Source: Bactericera cockerelli
Taxonomy: Eukaryota; Arthropoda; Insecta; Hemiptera; Triozidae
Assembly: GCA_024516035.1 (NCBI GenBank)
Contig: CM044961.1
Location: forward strand, 12,561,800 to 12,625,799
Length of the DNA: 64,000 nucleotides
Direction of reading: 5' to 3'
Below, one piece after another: positions 36,861-46,099 of the stretch (its first letter is position 1; every line of letters begins with the position of its first letter). Under the pieces are notes generated by a model. It worked only from the letters and a program-made list of their open reading frames with translations. It searched no databases and was not told the origin of the DNA. The translations under genes and the position numbers were made by a program.

Positions 36861-36891
<31 letters not shown>

Positions 36892-36940
36892 TGGTATCTT
36901 GTTTCCTATGCACAATAATAATAATAATAATAATAATAAT
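36570..36940 (+). repeat. Probable LINE 3' UTR and (TTATC)n tail, then (TAA)n
   Basis: Sequence downstream of the reverse-transcriptase remnant ends in (TTATC)n at 36862-36892, a microsatellite-like tail expected for such LINEs. An (ATA)n run follows at 36914-36940. Confidence 0.6.
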
Positions 36941-37347
36941 GATGAAGATATTTAGAGAAAAGAGTAGAAAAAGGAAACATAATTAAAGAGATGCTTGAAA
37001 GTAAAGAAAATAATGAAATTACATAGAGAAAATAGTCAGAGAAATAGTAAGAGTAAAAATGAAGGATGGAGATAGGTTTAGGGCCCAAAATAGCTGAGAG
37101 CCCAAAGCGTAGAGATCCCGAAGTAATGTATCACACGGTTCCGGGATCTCCTACGTCTTCGGAGGATAGGTTTTTAGTGGGTAAAATTCGTTATTAAGAA
37201 CATAAAATTAAATACATGATAATTACATTTATATGTAGGTACAAAATTTCGTTAAAAAAATACATTTTCAGTGCCAGTCTTCCATAGAAAGTATCTAAAT
37301 CTTCTATTTTTTCAGGATTTTTATTACCGATTTTTTTCCACTTTCAG
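36941..37347. other. VWC intron 1, last part
   Basis: AT-rich. 'ccgggatctcctacgtcttc' at 37141 and similar words show no clear feature. The intron ends in the acceptor tttttttccactttcag. Confidence 0.5.
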
Positions 37348-37471
37348 ATCGCCCGTCAGGACGAGTGCGAGTTCTGCCTGTGTGTGGACGGGGAGATGTT
37401 CTGCTACTGGCAGTGTCCGGATGAGGAGGAGGGGGAGGAGGAGGGGGGAGGAGGGGGAGGAGGAGGCAGAG
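37348..37471 (+). CDS. VWC-domain protein, internal exon b
   Basis: Acceptor tttttttccactttcag. It reads in phase 0 as IARQDECEFCLCVDGEMFCY then WQCP, completing the first Cys-rich VWC module (C-x2-C-x-C ... C-x3-C), followed by a Glu/Gly-rich tract to about 37467. The frame meets TAG at 37480, so the exon must end earlier. Donor AGAG|GTGCGG at 37472 ends it in phase 1, which fits the next exon exactly. A better-looking donor, ACAG|GTAGAG at 37521, would also be phase 1 but only in the neighbouring frame (encoding EVRTSTSIRLDNNSPAT), so using it would require a 1-base change in the G-rich tract. Confidence 0.75.
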
Positions 37472-37535
37472 GTGCGGACTAGCACTTCCATCAGGCTGGA
37501 CAACAACTCGCCAGCAACAGGTAGAGTTGGATTAA

Positions 37536-37693
37536 CACGTTGACTGCCAGAGTCATTTTTGGACACTTTACCCGTACGCCACGTTACTGACACTCATTCA
37601 AAGTAGTATCGACTGTCACACAATAAGTGTGACGTGGCGTATAGGTTTAACATTGTGTCACACAATATATAGTGTGACATGGCAGTCAATGTG
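37536..37693. mobile_element. piggyBac-like MITE, TTAA flanks
   Basis: Flanked by TTAA on both sides (37532-37535 and 37694-37697), with terminal inverted repeats CACGTTGACTGCCA and TGGCAGTCAATGTG. An internal inverted pair 'gtgtgacgtggcg' / 'cgccacgtt' is also present. TTAA duplication is the hallmark of piggyBac elements; there is no coding capacity. It lies 12 bp beyond the alternative exon b donor. Confidence 0.8.
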
Positions 37694-37755
37694 TTAATAA
37701 ATTGTAGTAGAAGTGATAGTAAAAAATCAAGCCCTTAATTTTTTAGTAAATTTTA

Positions 37756-37982
37756 GTCTGGATGCGGGACTATAAACAGGGAGTAAACCAGCATTGGCTT
37801 GATTCTGGGGGCCCTTTTCAATTGTTAGCCTCCTTGTAAAGACAGTGGAGTAAGAAGTGTAGTGATAGTTAGTAGTAGTGATAGTAATAAAATTAAGCCC
37901 TTATTAGTGGAGTAAGAAGTGCTGAGTCATTCCTCCACTGTCTGGGTACCATTGTTCACGATGACGCTACCCTATGATGATG
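37756..37982 (+). repeat. Dispersed repeat G, plus copy in VWC intron 2
   Basis: 'gactataaacagggagtaaa' + 'ccagcattggcttg', 'gggggccc', 'tagcctccttgtaaagacag', 'gctgagtcattcctccac' and 'gttcacgatgacgctaccct' reappear in reverse order and orientation at 56393-56592 in intron 3. A tandem 'gtgatagt' stretch interrupts this copy. Confidence 0.8.
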
Positions 37983-38017
37983 GAATTTTAGTTCTTATTT
38001 TAATACTTACTGTCAAA

Positions 38018-38155
38018 CCGACCTCAGTAGCTTGATCGATAAGGCGGCGGACTTGTAACCCAGAGGACGGTAGTTCAAGTACCCGTTTTAGCATTGATAT
38101 AGTAAATCAAGTTTGAGTAGATCTGATGTCACGTAGGTGATTGACACAAATATGA
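38018..38155 (+). repeat. SINE-A copy in VWC intron 2
   Basis: Head 'cgacctcagtagcttgatcg', diverged B-box 'ggtagttcaagtacccgttt', tail 'gatgtcacgtaggtgattga'. Confidence 0.8.
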
Positions 38156-38726
38156 CAACTTTAAACTTTTTTAACTTTATACTTACTGTCAAAATTTATG
38201 CGAAAAAGTATAAAATCAAAGTAGGTATAAAAACTCAGAAAAACTCTAAAAGAAAATATAAGAATGTCAGCAATAGTAGCAGAAGGAGATGTTTTGTAGC
38301 TATAACAATTTTCCGATGAGAAGAAGGAGGCGAATTCAGAGGAAAAGGAGATCTCCGGAATAATAGCCCAGGGCTAGATAACAATTGGACGACAACAGAT
38401 TGCTTTGTCGGTACTCAGTACTCACCCATTTCAGTATGTATGTATACTTTTATACAGTCCAAAATTCGGAAATAATAGTCCAGTCAACTTGATTGTTTGG
38501 ATTCCTCGACAAAAAGTAACTGGAAAAGCAATAATTTTTTCAGTAATACCTAATATACTAGGGATTTACGTAAAAAATTAAAAGCCATGACGCAGTTAGA
38601 AAATGCTTAAGGTCATATTTATTGATAAAGTCTGTAGTTGAAAAAAAAGAGAAAACACAAAAAATTAAATCAGTTGTACGATTAAATACGATTAAATTAG
38701 TTGAACTTTGAATATTTGAGCTTTCA
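38156..38726. other. VWC intron 2, AT-rich remainder
   Basis: No feature recognised; short Lys-rich frames only. Confidence 0.45.
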
Positions 38727-38830
38727 TTTAAGTTTGTGCCCACCTAATAATAAGACTCTGAAGGTTAGGTGGTAGAAAATGCTTTGAGCATTGACCTAAT
38801 TACCTTCTACTAAAGAGTGTTATTATTATT
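38727..38830 (+). repeat. SINE-B 3' part
   Basis: 'aataagactctgaaggttag', 'gtggtagaaaatgctttgag' and a TTATTATT tail; the head is missing. It ends about 75 bp before the exon c acceptor. Confidence 0.75.
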
Positions 38831-38904
38831 CTTATTAATATTGGTCATGCAGTTGAAAGAATCAATATTCAATTTGGTCTCATGTTTACATCCTCTATTT
38901 CCAG

Positions 38905-39165
38905 ATTCAATATCCAGCAGCACGGCACACATTCAAGCCGGTAGCACAACACAAAGCTCGCTCGGAAACAATTCGTCTCCCGCGGGTCGAATCGAATCCA
39001 CGTCTCCCCGAATTGCAGCCACAGCGGAAAAGAGCATCAACGCATCTCTTCCATCGGAAGTACGTGAGGGAGTAACAGGATCAGCAAACAGCACAGTGCT
39101 TGCTGAAAGTTCAACAGAGGTCACGACCAGTACCAAAGACACTCCGATTTCCTGTTTTGTTTTAG
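38905..39165 (+). CDS. VWC-domain protein, exon c: Ser/Thr-rich linker
   Basis: Acceptor tcctctatttccag, donor TTAG|gtaagt (strong). The exon is 261 bp and symmetrical (phase 1 in, phase 1 out). With the G from exon b it reads DSISSSTAHIQAGSTTQSSL ... STEVTTSTKDTPISCFVL. The composition is rich in Ser, Thr and Ala with several N-x-S/T sites (for example NNSS, NAS, NST), as in a mucin-like, glycosylated spacer. The terminal ISCFVL supplies the first Cys of the second VWC module, which continues as GVEYKLG in exon d; this match across the splice supports the join. The apparent Met start at 38817 is in the intron and is not the gene start. Confidence 0.8.
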
Positions 39166-39243
39166 GTAAGTTTAGAAAAGATCGTCTTTTATCTTTTATT
39201 TTTAAGATAATAATAATAAATTATATTCATACACAACATCGCC

Positions 39244-39292
39244 TCTCCTGGTATCTCAGTGGTCAAGGCGTCGCGTCGGAGCGGTGTCGCGT
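39244..39292 (+). repeat. tRNA-like SINE head fragment
   Basis: 'ctggtatctcagtggtcaag' + 'gcgtcgcgtcgg' has an A-box-like start but runs directly into the 84-bp minisatellite; no B-box follows. Confidence 0.45.
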
Positions 39293-40283
39293 TGATCTGG
39301 GACTAACTTCTACTGGGACTAACGTTGAACTGGGATTCATTTCGACTGATATTAACTTCTACTACTGGGACTAACTACTGATGGGACTAACTTCTACTGG
39401 GACTAACGTTGAACTGGGATTCATTTCGACTGATATTAACTTCTACTACTGGGACTAACTTCTACTGGGACTAACGTTGAACTGGGATTCATTTCGACTG
39501 ATATTAACTTCTACTACTGGGACTAACTACTGATGGGACTAACTTCTACTGGGACTAACGTTGAACTGGGATTCATTTCGACTGATATTAACTTCTACTA
39601 CTGGGACTAACTACTGATGGGACTAACTTCTACTGGGACTAACGTTGAACTGGGATTCATTTCGACTGATATTAACTTCTACTACTGGGACTAACTACTG
39701 ATGGGACTAACTTCTACTGGGACTAACGTTGAACAGGGATTAATTCCGACTGATATTAACTTCTACTACTGGGACTAACTACTGATGGGACTAACTTCTA
39801 CTGGGACTAACGTTGAACTGGGATTCATTTCGACTGATATTAACTTCTACTACTGGGACTAACTACTGATGGGACTAACTTCTACTGGGACTAACGTTGA
39901 ACTGGGATTCATTTCGACTGATATTAACTTCTACTACTGGGACTAACTACTGATGGGACTAACTTCTACTGGGACTAACGTTGAACAGGGATTAATTCCG
40001 ACTGATATTAACTTCTACTACTGGGACTAACTACTGATGGGACTAACTTCTACTGGGACTAACGTTGAACAGGGATTAATTCCGACTGATATTAACTTCT
40101 ACTACTGGGACTAACTTCTACTGGGACTAACGTTGAACTGGGATTCATTTCGACTGATATTAACTTGTACTACTGGGACTAACTACTGATGGGACTAACT
40201 TCTACTGGGACTAACTTTGAACAGGATTAATTCCGACTGATATTAACTTCTACTACTGGGACTAACTTCTACTGGGACTAACA
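39293..40283. repeat. 84-bp minisatellite in VWC intron 3
   Basis: About a dozen head-to-tail units. A full unit is 84 bp ('ttctactgggactaacgttg', 'aactgggattcatttcgact', 'gatattaacttctactactg', 'ggactaactactgatgggac', 'taac'). Some units lack the 18-bp 'actaactactgatggg' part (66 bp). Two variants alternate: 'gaactgggattcatttcg' and 'gaacagggattaattccg'. Each unit carries in-frame stops, so it is not coding. It starts only about 130 bp after the exon c donor. Confidence 0.95.
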
Positions 40284-40944
40284 CAATTTCTAAAATATCT
40301 GTTTTATTATCGTTATTATAGTATGTTTTATTAGGTAGAACAAAAATATATATAGTAAAATACAATGAAATTATAAAGAAAAATTAAATAGATTGAGGAA
40401 AGAGACAAGAACAAAAAAGAGAAAGAAGCTAAAGTCCTACTAAAGGGCGGGGTTATGACAATCTCTCCCAACCAACTCTATGTGCATAAATATGTGCTCT
40501 ACAGTCTACACTCTACACCACCAGTTTAAGAGTAAAGCGCTATCAGAAATATGAAATATTTCACTGTGACTGTACCTACTCTACGCCTCTGGTCTCAGAG
40601 GATAGCGCTTTCACAAAGGATTGTAAATAAACAGTATAAACACTCCCATTGAGGAAAATGTTTCTAAAAGACGGAGGTTCTAGAAAGCGAGTTTTCTTCT
40701 GGCGCTATACATCTCAAGTGTGTATTCATTTCACAAGGAGAGATTTTTTTCCATCTCTTTACATCTTCTCGTTCTGTTTAGTTTACATGTTTATACTTGA
40801 CTTGAGATCTCTTTTGTATGTTTATTTGGGTCAACATAATGTCTCATTTTTGAGACACTTGTTGTTGTTACCAGATTTTCTACAACAACAACAACACCTA
40901 CAACAACAACAAACAAGGCTTGGGGTGATTGTTTCTTCATAATA
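40284..40944. other. Intron sequence with the 50-bp block and (CAA)n
   Basis: 40434-40488 is a short version of the dispersed 'aaagggcggggtt' block, and 40879-40911 an (ACA)n run. No exon recognised. Confidence 0.5.
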
Positions 40945-41163
40945 CAGTCGAACATCACCATACTGGCTGTAACCAATGCCAAAAAAAGTCGAACATAGAT
41001 AAACAATTAAACAAGAATTTAAGGAAGGGATGGGCAGTATTTTCATGCCTCTACAGCTTTTTCCAGAAAATTGATATTCATCTGGGTTTCCTGTTTAAAG
41101 TCCTGTTTATCCAGGTTTCCTGCTTACACAAATACACAAGTCCTGTTTATCTATGTTCGGCTG
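40945..41163. mobile_element. pogo-like MITE with TA target duplication
   Basis: Starts TA|CAGTCGAACATCACC and ends GATAAACAGG-type sequence in reverse: '...tttatctatgttcggctg|TA'. Internal words 'gtcgaacatagataaacaa' repeat the terminus. Similar termini to the element at 14906-15097; no coding capacity. Confidence 0.7.
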
Positions 41164-41319
41164 TATTTTCATTCCCTAAATCCGCAATTTTGTGCGATTA
41201 CAAGGGTGATTAGCAATGTTTTGGGACAGTTGCGATAACTCTAAATTTTCTAAGCCGAAATTTTGGACAGATAGGTAATATGTTCCATTGAAAGATCGTA
41301 AAACCCATCTTGGATTATG

Positions 41320-41447
41320 GAGTGGGGCACAGAGAGGGGAAATGGAAGAGGAAAGCAGTCTGAGAAGGACAAACAGAGATTATACAGGTATAGAACTATA
41401 GAATGTGAGAGAAAGCGAGAGAGAGAGGGGGAGAGAAAAACAGAGAA

Positions 41448-41494
<47 letters not shown>

Positions 41495-41495
41495 A

Positions 41496-41540
<45 letters not shown>

Positions 41541-41960
41541 TAGAAAGAGAGAGAGAGAAAGAAAGATAGAGAGAGAGAGAAAGATAGAGAGAGAAAGAGA
41601 AAGAGAGAGAGAGAAAGATAGAGAGAAAGAGAGAGGGAAAAAGACAGAGAGGGAGAAAGAGAGAGGACGAAAATAATGTAAGTGATGCTGAAGGATAGTG
41701 GAAGGACAAGGAAAGAAGAGGAAAAATGAGAAGAAGAGAAGGAATGAAGGGGGTAGGAGGAACATCATTAAGGAAAAGGAGAAGGAAGGAGAATGAAGGC
41801 AGGGGGTTGATGGAAGATGGAGGGGGGGGGGATAAGGGGGAGATGAAGAAGCTCATCAAGGAAATGTTGTATGATAATGTTTCCTTTCCCTCTCTCCCTC
41901 TCTCTCTATCTCTTTTTCTCTCATTCTATCTCTTGTCCTTCTTATTTTCTCTCTTCTTCG
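41320..41960. repeat. GA island then short CT island
   Basis: Long (GA)n-type tract to about 41750, a G run at 41821-41830, then (CT)n at 41878-41935. Arg/Glu and Leu/Ser frames rejected. Confidence 0.9.
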
Positions 41961-42149
41961 TGAATCGTGTTCTATCCCTTCGCTCGCTCACTCTTTACTA
42001 TCGTTTCTACCGTTCTCACTCTACCTCTCAAGCACATGACGTGAGCCTAGGCATTAGATCTGGCCCCCGTTCCACACAGCACTCTCACTCTCATAATCCC
42101 CAAACCTCACTTTCAAGCGTCAGACGGCGCAATCTGAGAGGTAAATTCG

Positions 42150-42400
42150 AACGCGAGGTAAATTTGAGTTCGAACCCCCGCGCCGACAAAAAATTGTATT
42201 AAAAATTTGGTTACATTTGTTCGTAAGTGATTCCCGGTGCGCTCGTGTTGACCCAGCACCTAAATGGGAAGTATTGTGTCACTTCTCGCCCATCAGAGGG
42301 GAGGCATACTACGGGATGGGCAGGCTACAACACAGATCACAAGCGTTCACAGTAGCTCCTGCTTCATGGCTACGAAATAAAAAAGACTGTTAAACACTCA
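42150..42400 (+). repeat. SINE-like repeat H, plus copy
   Basis: B-box-like 'gagttcgaacccccgcgccg', then 'cagcacctaaatgggaagta', 'cttctcgcccatcagagggg', 'ggcatactacgggatgggca' and 'aaaaaagactgtta'. Reverse copies lie at 44157-44280 and 51915-52090. Confidence 0.65.
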
Positions 42401-43198
42401 TCTTTTAAAAAAAAACATCTTTAATTAAGGAAAATAAAACTCGTATCATATAAAATGAATGAGAAAACATACGTTTGGTTAATCCCGTATATTTCATAAG
42501 TCTCCGTTATCTTTAAATCTAATTATCAGACAAGGGAACAATCTAATCCTGTATAAAAAAGATTCTCGTTTTAAAGCTTTTTAATTTATACTGCGTTTTT
42601 AAATTGTTGTTATTTTTTATGGTGGTGTATAAAACCGAGATAAAGTTTACAGGATTGGTGTAAGGAGGATCCAAGGGATGTAGGGTAAGACAGTCGGAGG
42701 GAGGTAATTTGCTTCTATTCTTATACTGGAATTATCATCAGTGGCGTATGCGAGAAAATTAAAAGAGATGGGTCGCGCAGAAAAGCAATGCACCTAAAAA
42801 TACACTGCCAATTATGGACACGATACTTCCTCGTGAATGGTAATCAAAATTTTCAACTTTTAGTATCGCTTTAGTATTTTACTGAATTACTTGTATTTAG
42901 AAAAGTTCTCAACCGATTCTCTTCGAATTTGTTTTATATGCTAGAATACCGTTTTTTCTACATCCTAGGCTGTATCCGCAAGCCTCGTAGACCTTATTTT
43001 TTTGACCTTTTTGTCCAAAATATTAGCGATCAATCAAAATTTATTAAAAAATGATAATAAATGCACTAGTAGCCTGTTCGAATATACTGCCCACTCCCCG
43101 GTTCTCCAATTCTCCGTTTCGCAAAAAGGGAGTGATTCCTGTTCGAATATACTTCTCCAAATCCCCGATTCTCCTTTTCAATGTAGTCACTGACGTCA

Positions 43199-43370
43199 CC
43201 GTGGCGGAGTGAGTTAGCGCGCTAGGCGTTAGGCATTGCACGCATGGTGCCCTGGGTTCGATCCCCAGCAGAGCAGTATTTTTGTGCACTGTACTTGCAT
43301 CCACTCATACTCCATGATGAAAAATGAGTAACTATGTCAATGTGAGCAGCGACCAGTGGCGGAATTATAA
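43199..43370 (+). repeat. SINE-C copy
   Basis: Head 'ccgtggcggagtgagttagc' + 'gcgctaggcg', B-box 'gggttcgatccccagcagag', tail 'ccatgatgaaaaatgagtaa' and 'gaccagtggcggaattataa'. Nested inside the left end of the 3-kb element. Confidence 0.85.
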
Positions 43371-43451
43371 GCAAAATAAAATAAAATATTACGATGTTAA
43401 AGGTAAGGGAAAAAATCCTATAATTCTGCTATATATTATAGCCAACAATCC

Positions 43452-44130
43452 GCTAAACCGTACTCCGCAACGGAGTATTTATCTTTATAGGTTTTATACC
43501 TAACTAGATGTTTCCCCGTACTTTGCAACAGAATAATTTTTATAGTTAACTAGCCATCAACCCGTACTTCGCAACGGAGTATTATATACGCTTCATACCT
43601 AACTAGGTGATACCCTGTTCTTTGCAACGGCATATTTTTTATAGCATACTCGCGGTCAACCCGTACTTCGCAACGGATTTTTTTTCGGGTTTTATACCTT
43701 TTTTATACGCCCTTTAGTCAGGACACTAGTATCATTTACTTATTTATATATGTATAAATTTTTTATAATACTTTATCTTTTATAATTTTTTCTTGATTTT
43801 ATACTGGTAAATGTTGTGCCCTCTTAATAGTAGTGACCCTCTACTTTGCAACGGGAATTTTTTCATAGCAAACTAGCCGTCAACCCATACTTTGCAATGA
43901 GTATTTTTTTATAAGATTTATACCTAACTAGATGTTATTCCGTACTTTGTAACAGCATATTTTTTAAAACCAAATAGCTGTCAAATTGTAATTCGCAACT
44001 AAATATTGAATTTAATTTTATGTTTACTGTGCAACGGGCTTAATGTTTCTATAACTAACGAGTCGTCACCACGTACTTTAAATTAGGAAATTTTAAATTC
44101 ACCTAACGAACATTTACCTTGTACTTTAAA
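43452..44130 (-). repeat. Left array of Helitron-end-like units, minus strand
   Basis: About twelve diverged units spaced roughly 45-60 bp (with one gap near 43690-43825 filled by AT-rich DNA). Typical plus-strand form is 'ctagccgtcaacccgtactt' + 'cgcaacgga'; the reverse is hairpin-forming CCGTTGCGAAGTACGGG + TTGACGGCTAG, the same layout as the 3' end of the Helitron at 28936-29191. Confidence 0.75.
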
Positions 44131-44156
44131 GGGGGAATTTTTTGAAGAAGAAGAAC

Positions 44157-44280
44157 AAGAAGGTTTTACAGCATTTTGGATTTCGTAGCAATGAAACAGC
44201 AGCTACTGATGACGCTTGTGGTCTATGTTGTAGCTTGACCATCCCGTAATATGCCTTCCCTCTGATGGGCGAGAAGTAAT
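44157..44280 (-). repeat. SINE-like repeat H, minus copy
   Basis: Reverse of 42282-42400: 'gtagcttgaccatcccgtaa', 'ctctgatgggcgagaagtaa'. Confidence 0.7.
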
Positions 44281-44410
44281 TCAATAGATCCCATTTAAGA
44301 TAAGATAAGATAAGAATTATTTGTGTTCTTATGTCACAATTTTTAGTGGGTAGCATCACGTCTTCAAATATTTACTGAGACAAGTGAATACGCGTAGGTA
44401 TATTGTGCTT

Positions 44411-44640
44411 TAATAATAATATCGCCTTATTTATATTGGCCGACTAGGACTAATTAGTCCTAATAATGGGACTCATTAATGAGTCCCATTGTTAGTAAGC
44501 GTAAGCAGAAGACGTATTATATGGTGAAAATCCCAATTGGGAGGATATAACTTGTCATATCTCGGCATCGGTTGGGTTTTGAACCCGCGACCTATGAAGT
44601 AGTCGGTCCCCTTGACCGCTTTGTTCTGTTCAAGTATTTA
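44411..44640 (-). repeat. SINE-F copy, minus strand
   Basis: 'aataatatcgccttatttat', 'attgggaggatataacttgt' and 'gggttttgaacccgcgacct' follow the order of 25631-25840; diverged, head incomplete. Confidence 0.65.
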
Positions 44641-44720
44641 CAGGGAAATGTGAATAAATGTAGCTCGTTGTTTTGTGCAGAAAATCAGACGGACTAGAGA
44701 TATTTTTTGTACAATCTAGA

Positions 44721-45515
44721 CTGCAGGAAAATCGGTATTTTACGGGTTAATGACTAGTTAGGCATAAGATAAATCCCGTATCAAAGTATGGGTTAACGAC
44801 TAGTTAGCTCTAAAAAAAATCTTGTAGCCAAGTATGGGTAGACGGCCAGTAAGAGATGCAAAGTATTAGTAAAAAAATCCCGTAAGAAAGTACGGCTTAG
44901 CGACTAGTTACGTATTAGAGAAATCTCGTAGCAGAGTACGTGTTGACGACTAGCTTGGTTTGAAACGTGAATTGACAAATCAGCTACGAAGTTAGGGTAG
45001 ACGAATAGTTCGGTAATAAAGAAAGCACGTTGCAGTGTACGGGTAAACTACTCTTTGGGTGTAAAACGTCAAATAAATTCCCTTACGAAGCGCTTAAAAT
45101 TAAGGTTTACTTTATTTGAAAATGAATCCCACTGCAAAGTACAGGTTACAGACTAGTTAACTATAAGAGAAATACTGTAGCAGAGTACGGGTAGACTGCT
45201 AGTAAGGTATACAAAGTATAATAAAAAAAATCCCGTAGCAAAGTGCGGGTAGAATACTAGTTGGCTATAAGAGAAATGTTGTAGTAGAGAGTACGGGTTG
45301 ACGACTAGTTAGGCATAAGATGAATCTTGTAGCAGATTACGGGTAGACGGCTAGTAAGGTATACAAAGTATTAAAAAAACGGAAATAATAAACCTGCTAC
45401 GAAGTACGGGTAGACGACTAGTTAGATGTAACAAAAATTCCGCTGCTAAGTACGGTTAAACCCCTAGTTAAGTATAAAATAATTCTCGTTTCAGAGTGCG
45501 CAGTAATGACTACCA
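44721..45515 (+). repeat. Right array of Helitron-end-like units, plus strand
   Basis: About sixteen diverged units with period near 50 bp, for example 'aaatcccgtagcaaagtgcg' + 'ggtagaatactag' and 'gctacgaagtacgggtagac' + 'gactagttag'. Each has a potential hairpin (CCCGTAGC..AAGTACGGG), a short spacer and CTAG. Confidence 0.8.
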
Positions 45516-46099
45516 AGGTAAAAATAATTGTAAAGAATAGTAAAATATAGCAATATAGCTATGGAAACGGCTGTTAGGCTGGAAATCTTCGAAAACAACG
45601 ACCTCTCAATTAAAGGAATTATTGCGTTAAAAAAGACGGAAAATAATATTCTATGATATAATATGTTAATAAAATGACATACTTTTACTTATTTAATAAT
45701 TATAATAAGTAATTATGGCGAGTAATTACCATTAGGGTTGTTTAAAACCAATTGGGGGAGTGAAATTATTCTTCCCGAATTTCGACCATTTTACTGCCCT
45801 AAATCTCCGTTTCGAAGTCATTTTTTTAAAAATCACGCGCCCTTTCTACTCCCCGTTTGACTTTCCCAAAAAATATTATTCGAACAGAAATTGAAAAGGA
45901 AAGAGAAATCGAGATTTGTTAGCATTGGAAGTATAGGCAATTTGACGTAATGTCATGCGCAGAACAGCTATTTCAACTCCCTCTTTCACTTTCCGATTGC
46001 ACTCTGTGATATCGATATTTAAACGATATTTGACGGTTCAAACGGAGAAAAGGAGATTCGGAGAATCTGGGCAGTATATTCGAATAGGCTATAGGTATG

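Larger units (their letters stand above)
43070..46092. mobile_element. ~3-kb inverted-repeat element with Helitron-end arrays
   Basis: Both ends carry 'gttcgaatatactgcccac' or its reverse ('gggcagtatattcgaatagg'; left about 43074, right about 46066-46086), followed inward by 'ttctcc...gattctccttttc'-type sequence. Inside are two arrays in opposite orientation (43452-44130 and 44721-45515) around a centre holding repeat H and SINE-F copies, all minus strand. No transposase frame is visible. It may be a non-autonomous DNA transposon or a nested mosaic. Confidence 0.5.

Noticed and set aside
38817..39374. Treating the Met at 38817 as a gene start
   Set aside because: The stretch before 38905 is SINE-B tail and intron; the splice acceptor and phase agreement with neighbours show that 38905 is an exon start.
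41250..41859. Overlapping 119-172 codon frames on both strands
   Set aside because: Arise from (GA)n in several frames at once; no gene can be preferred.
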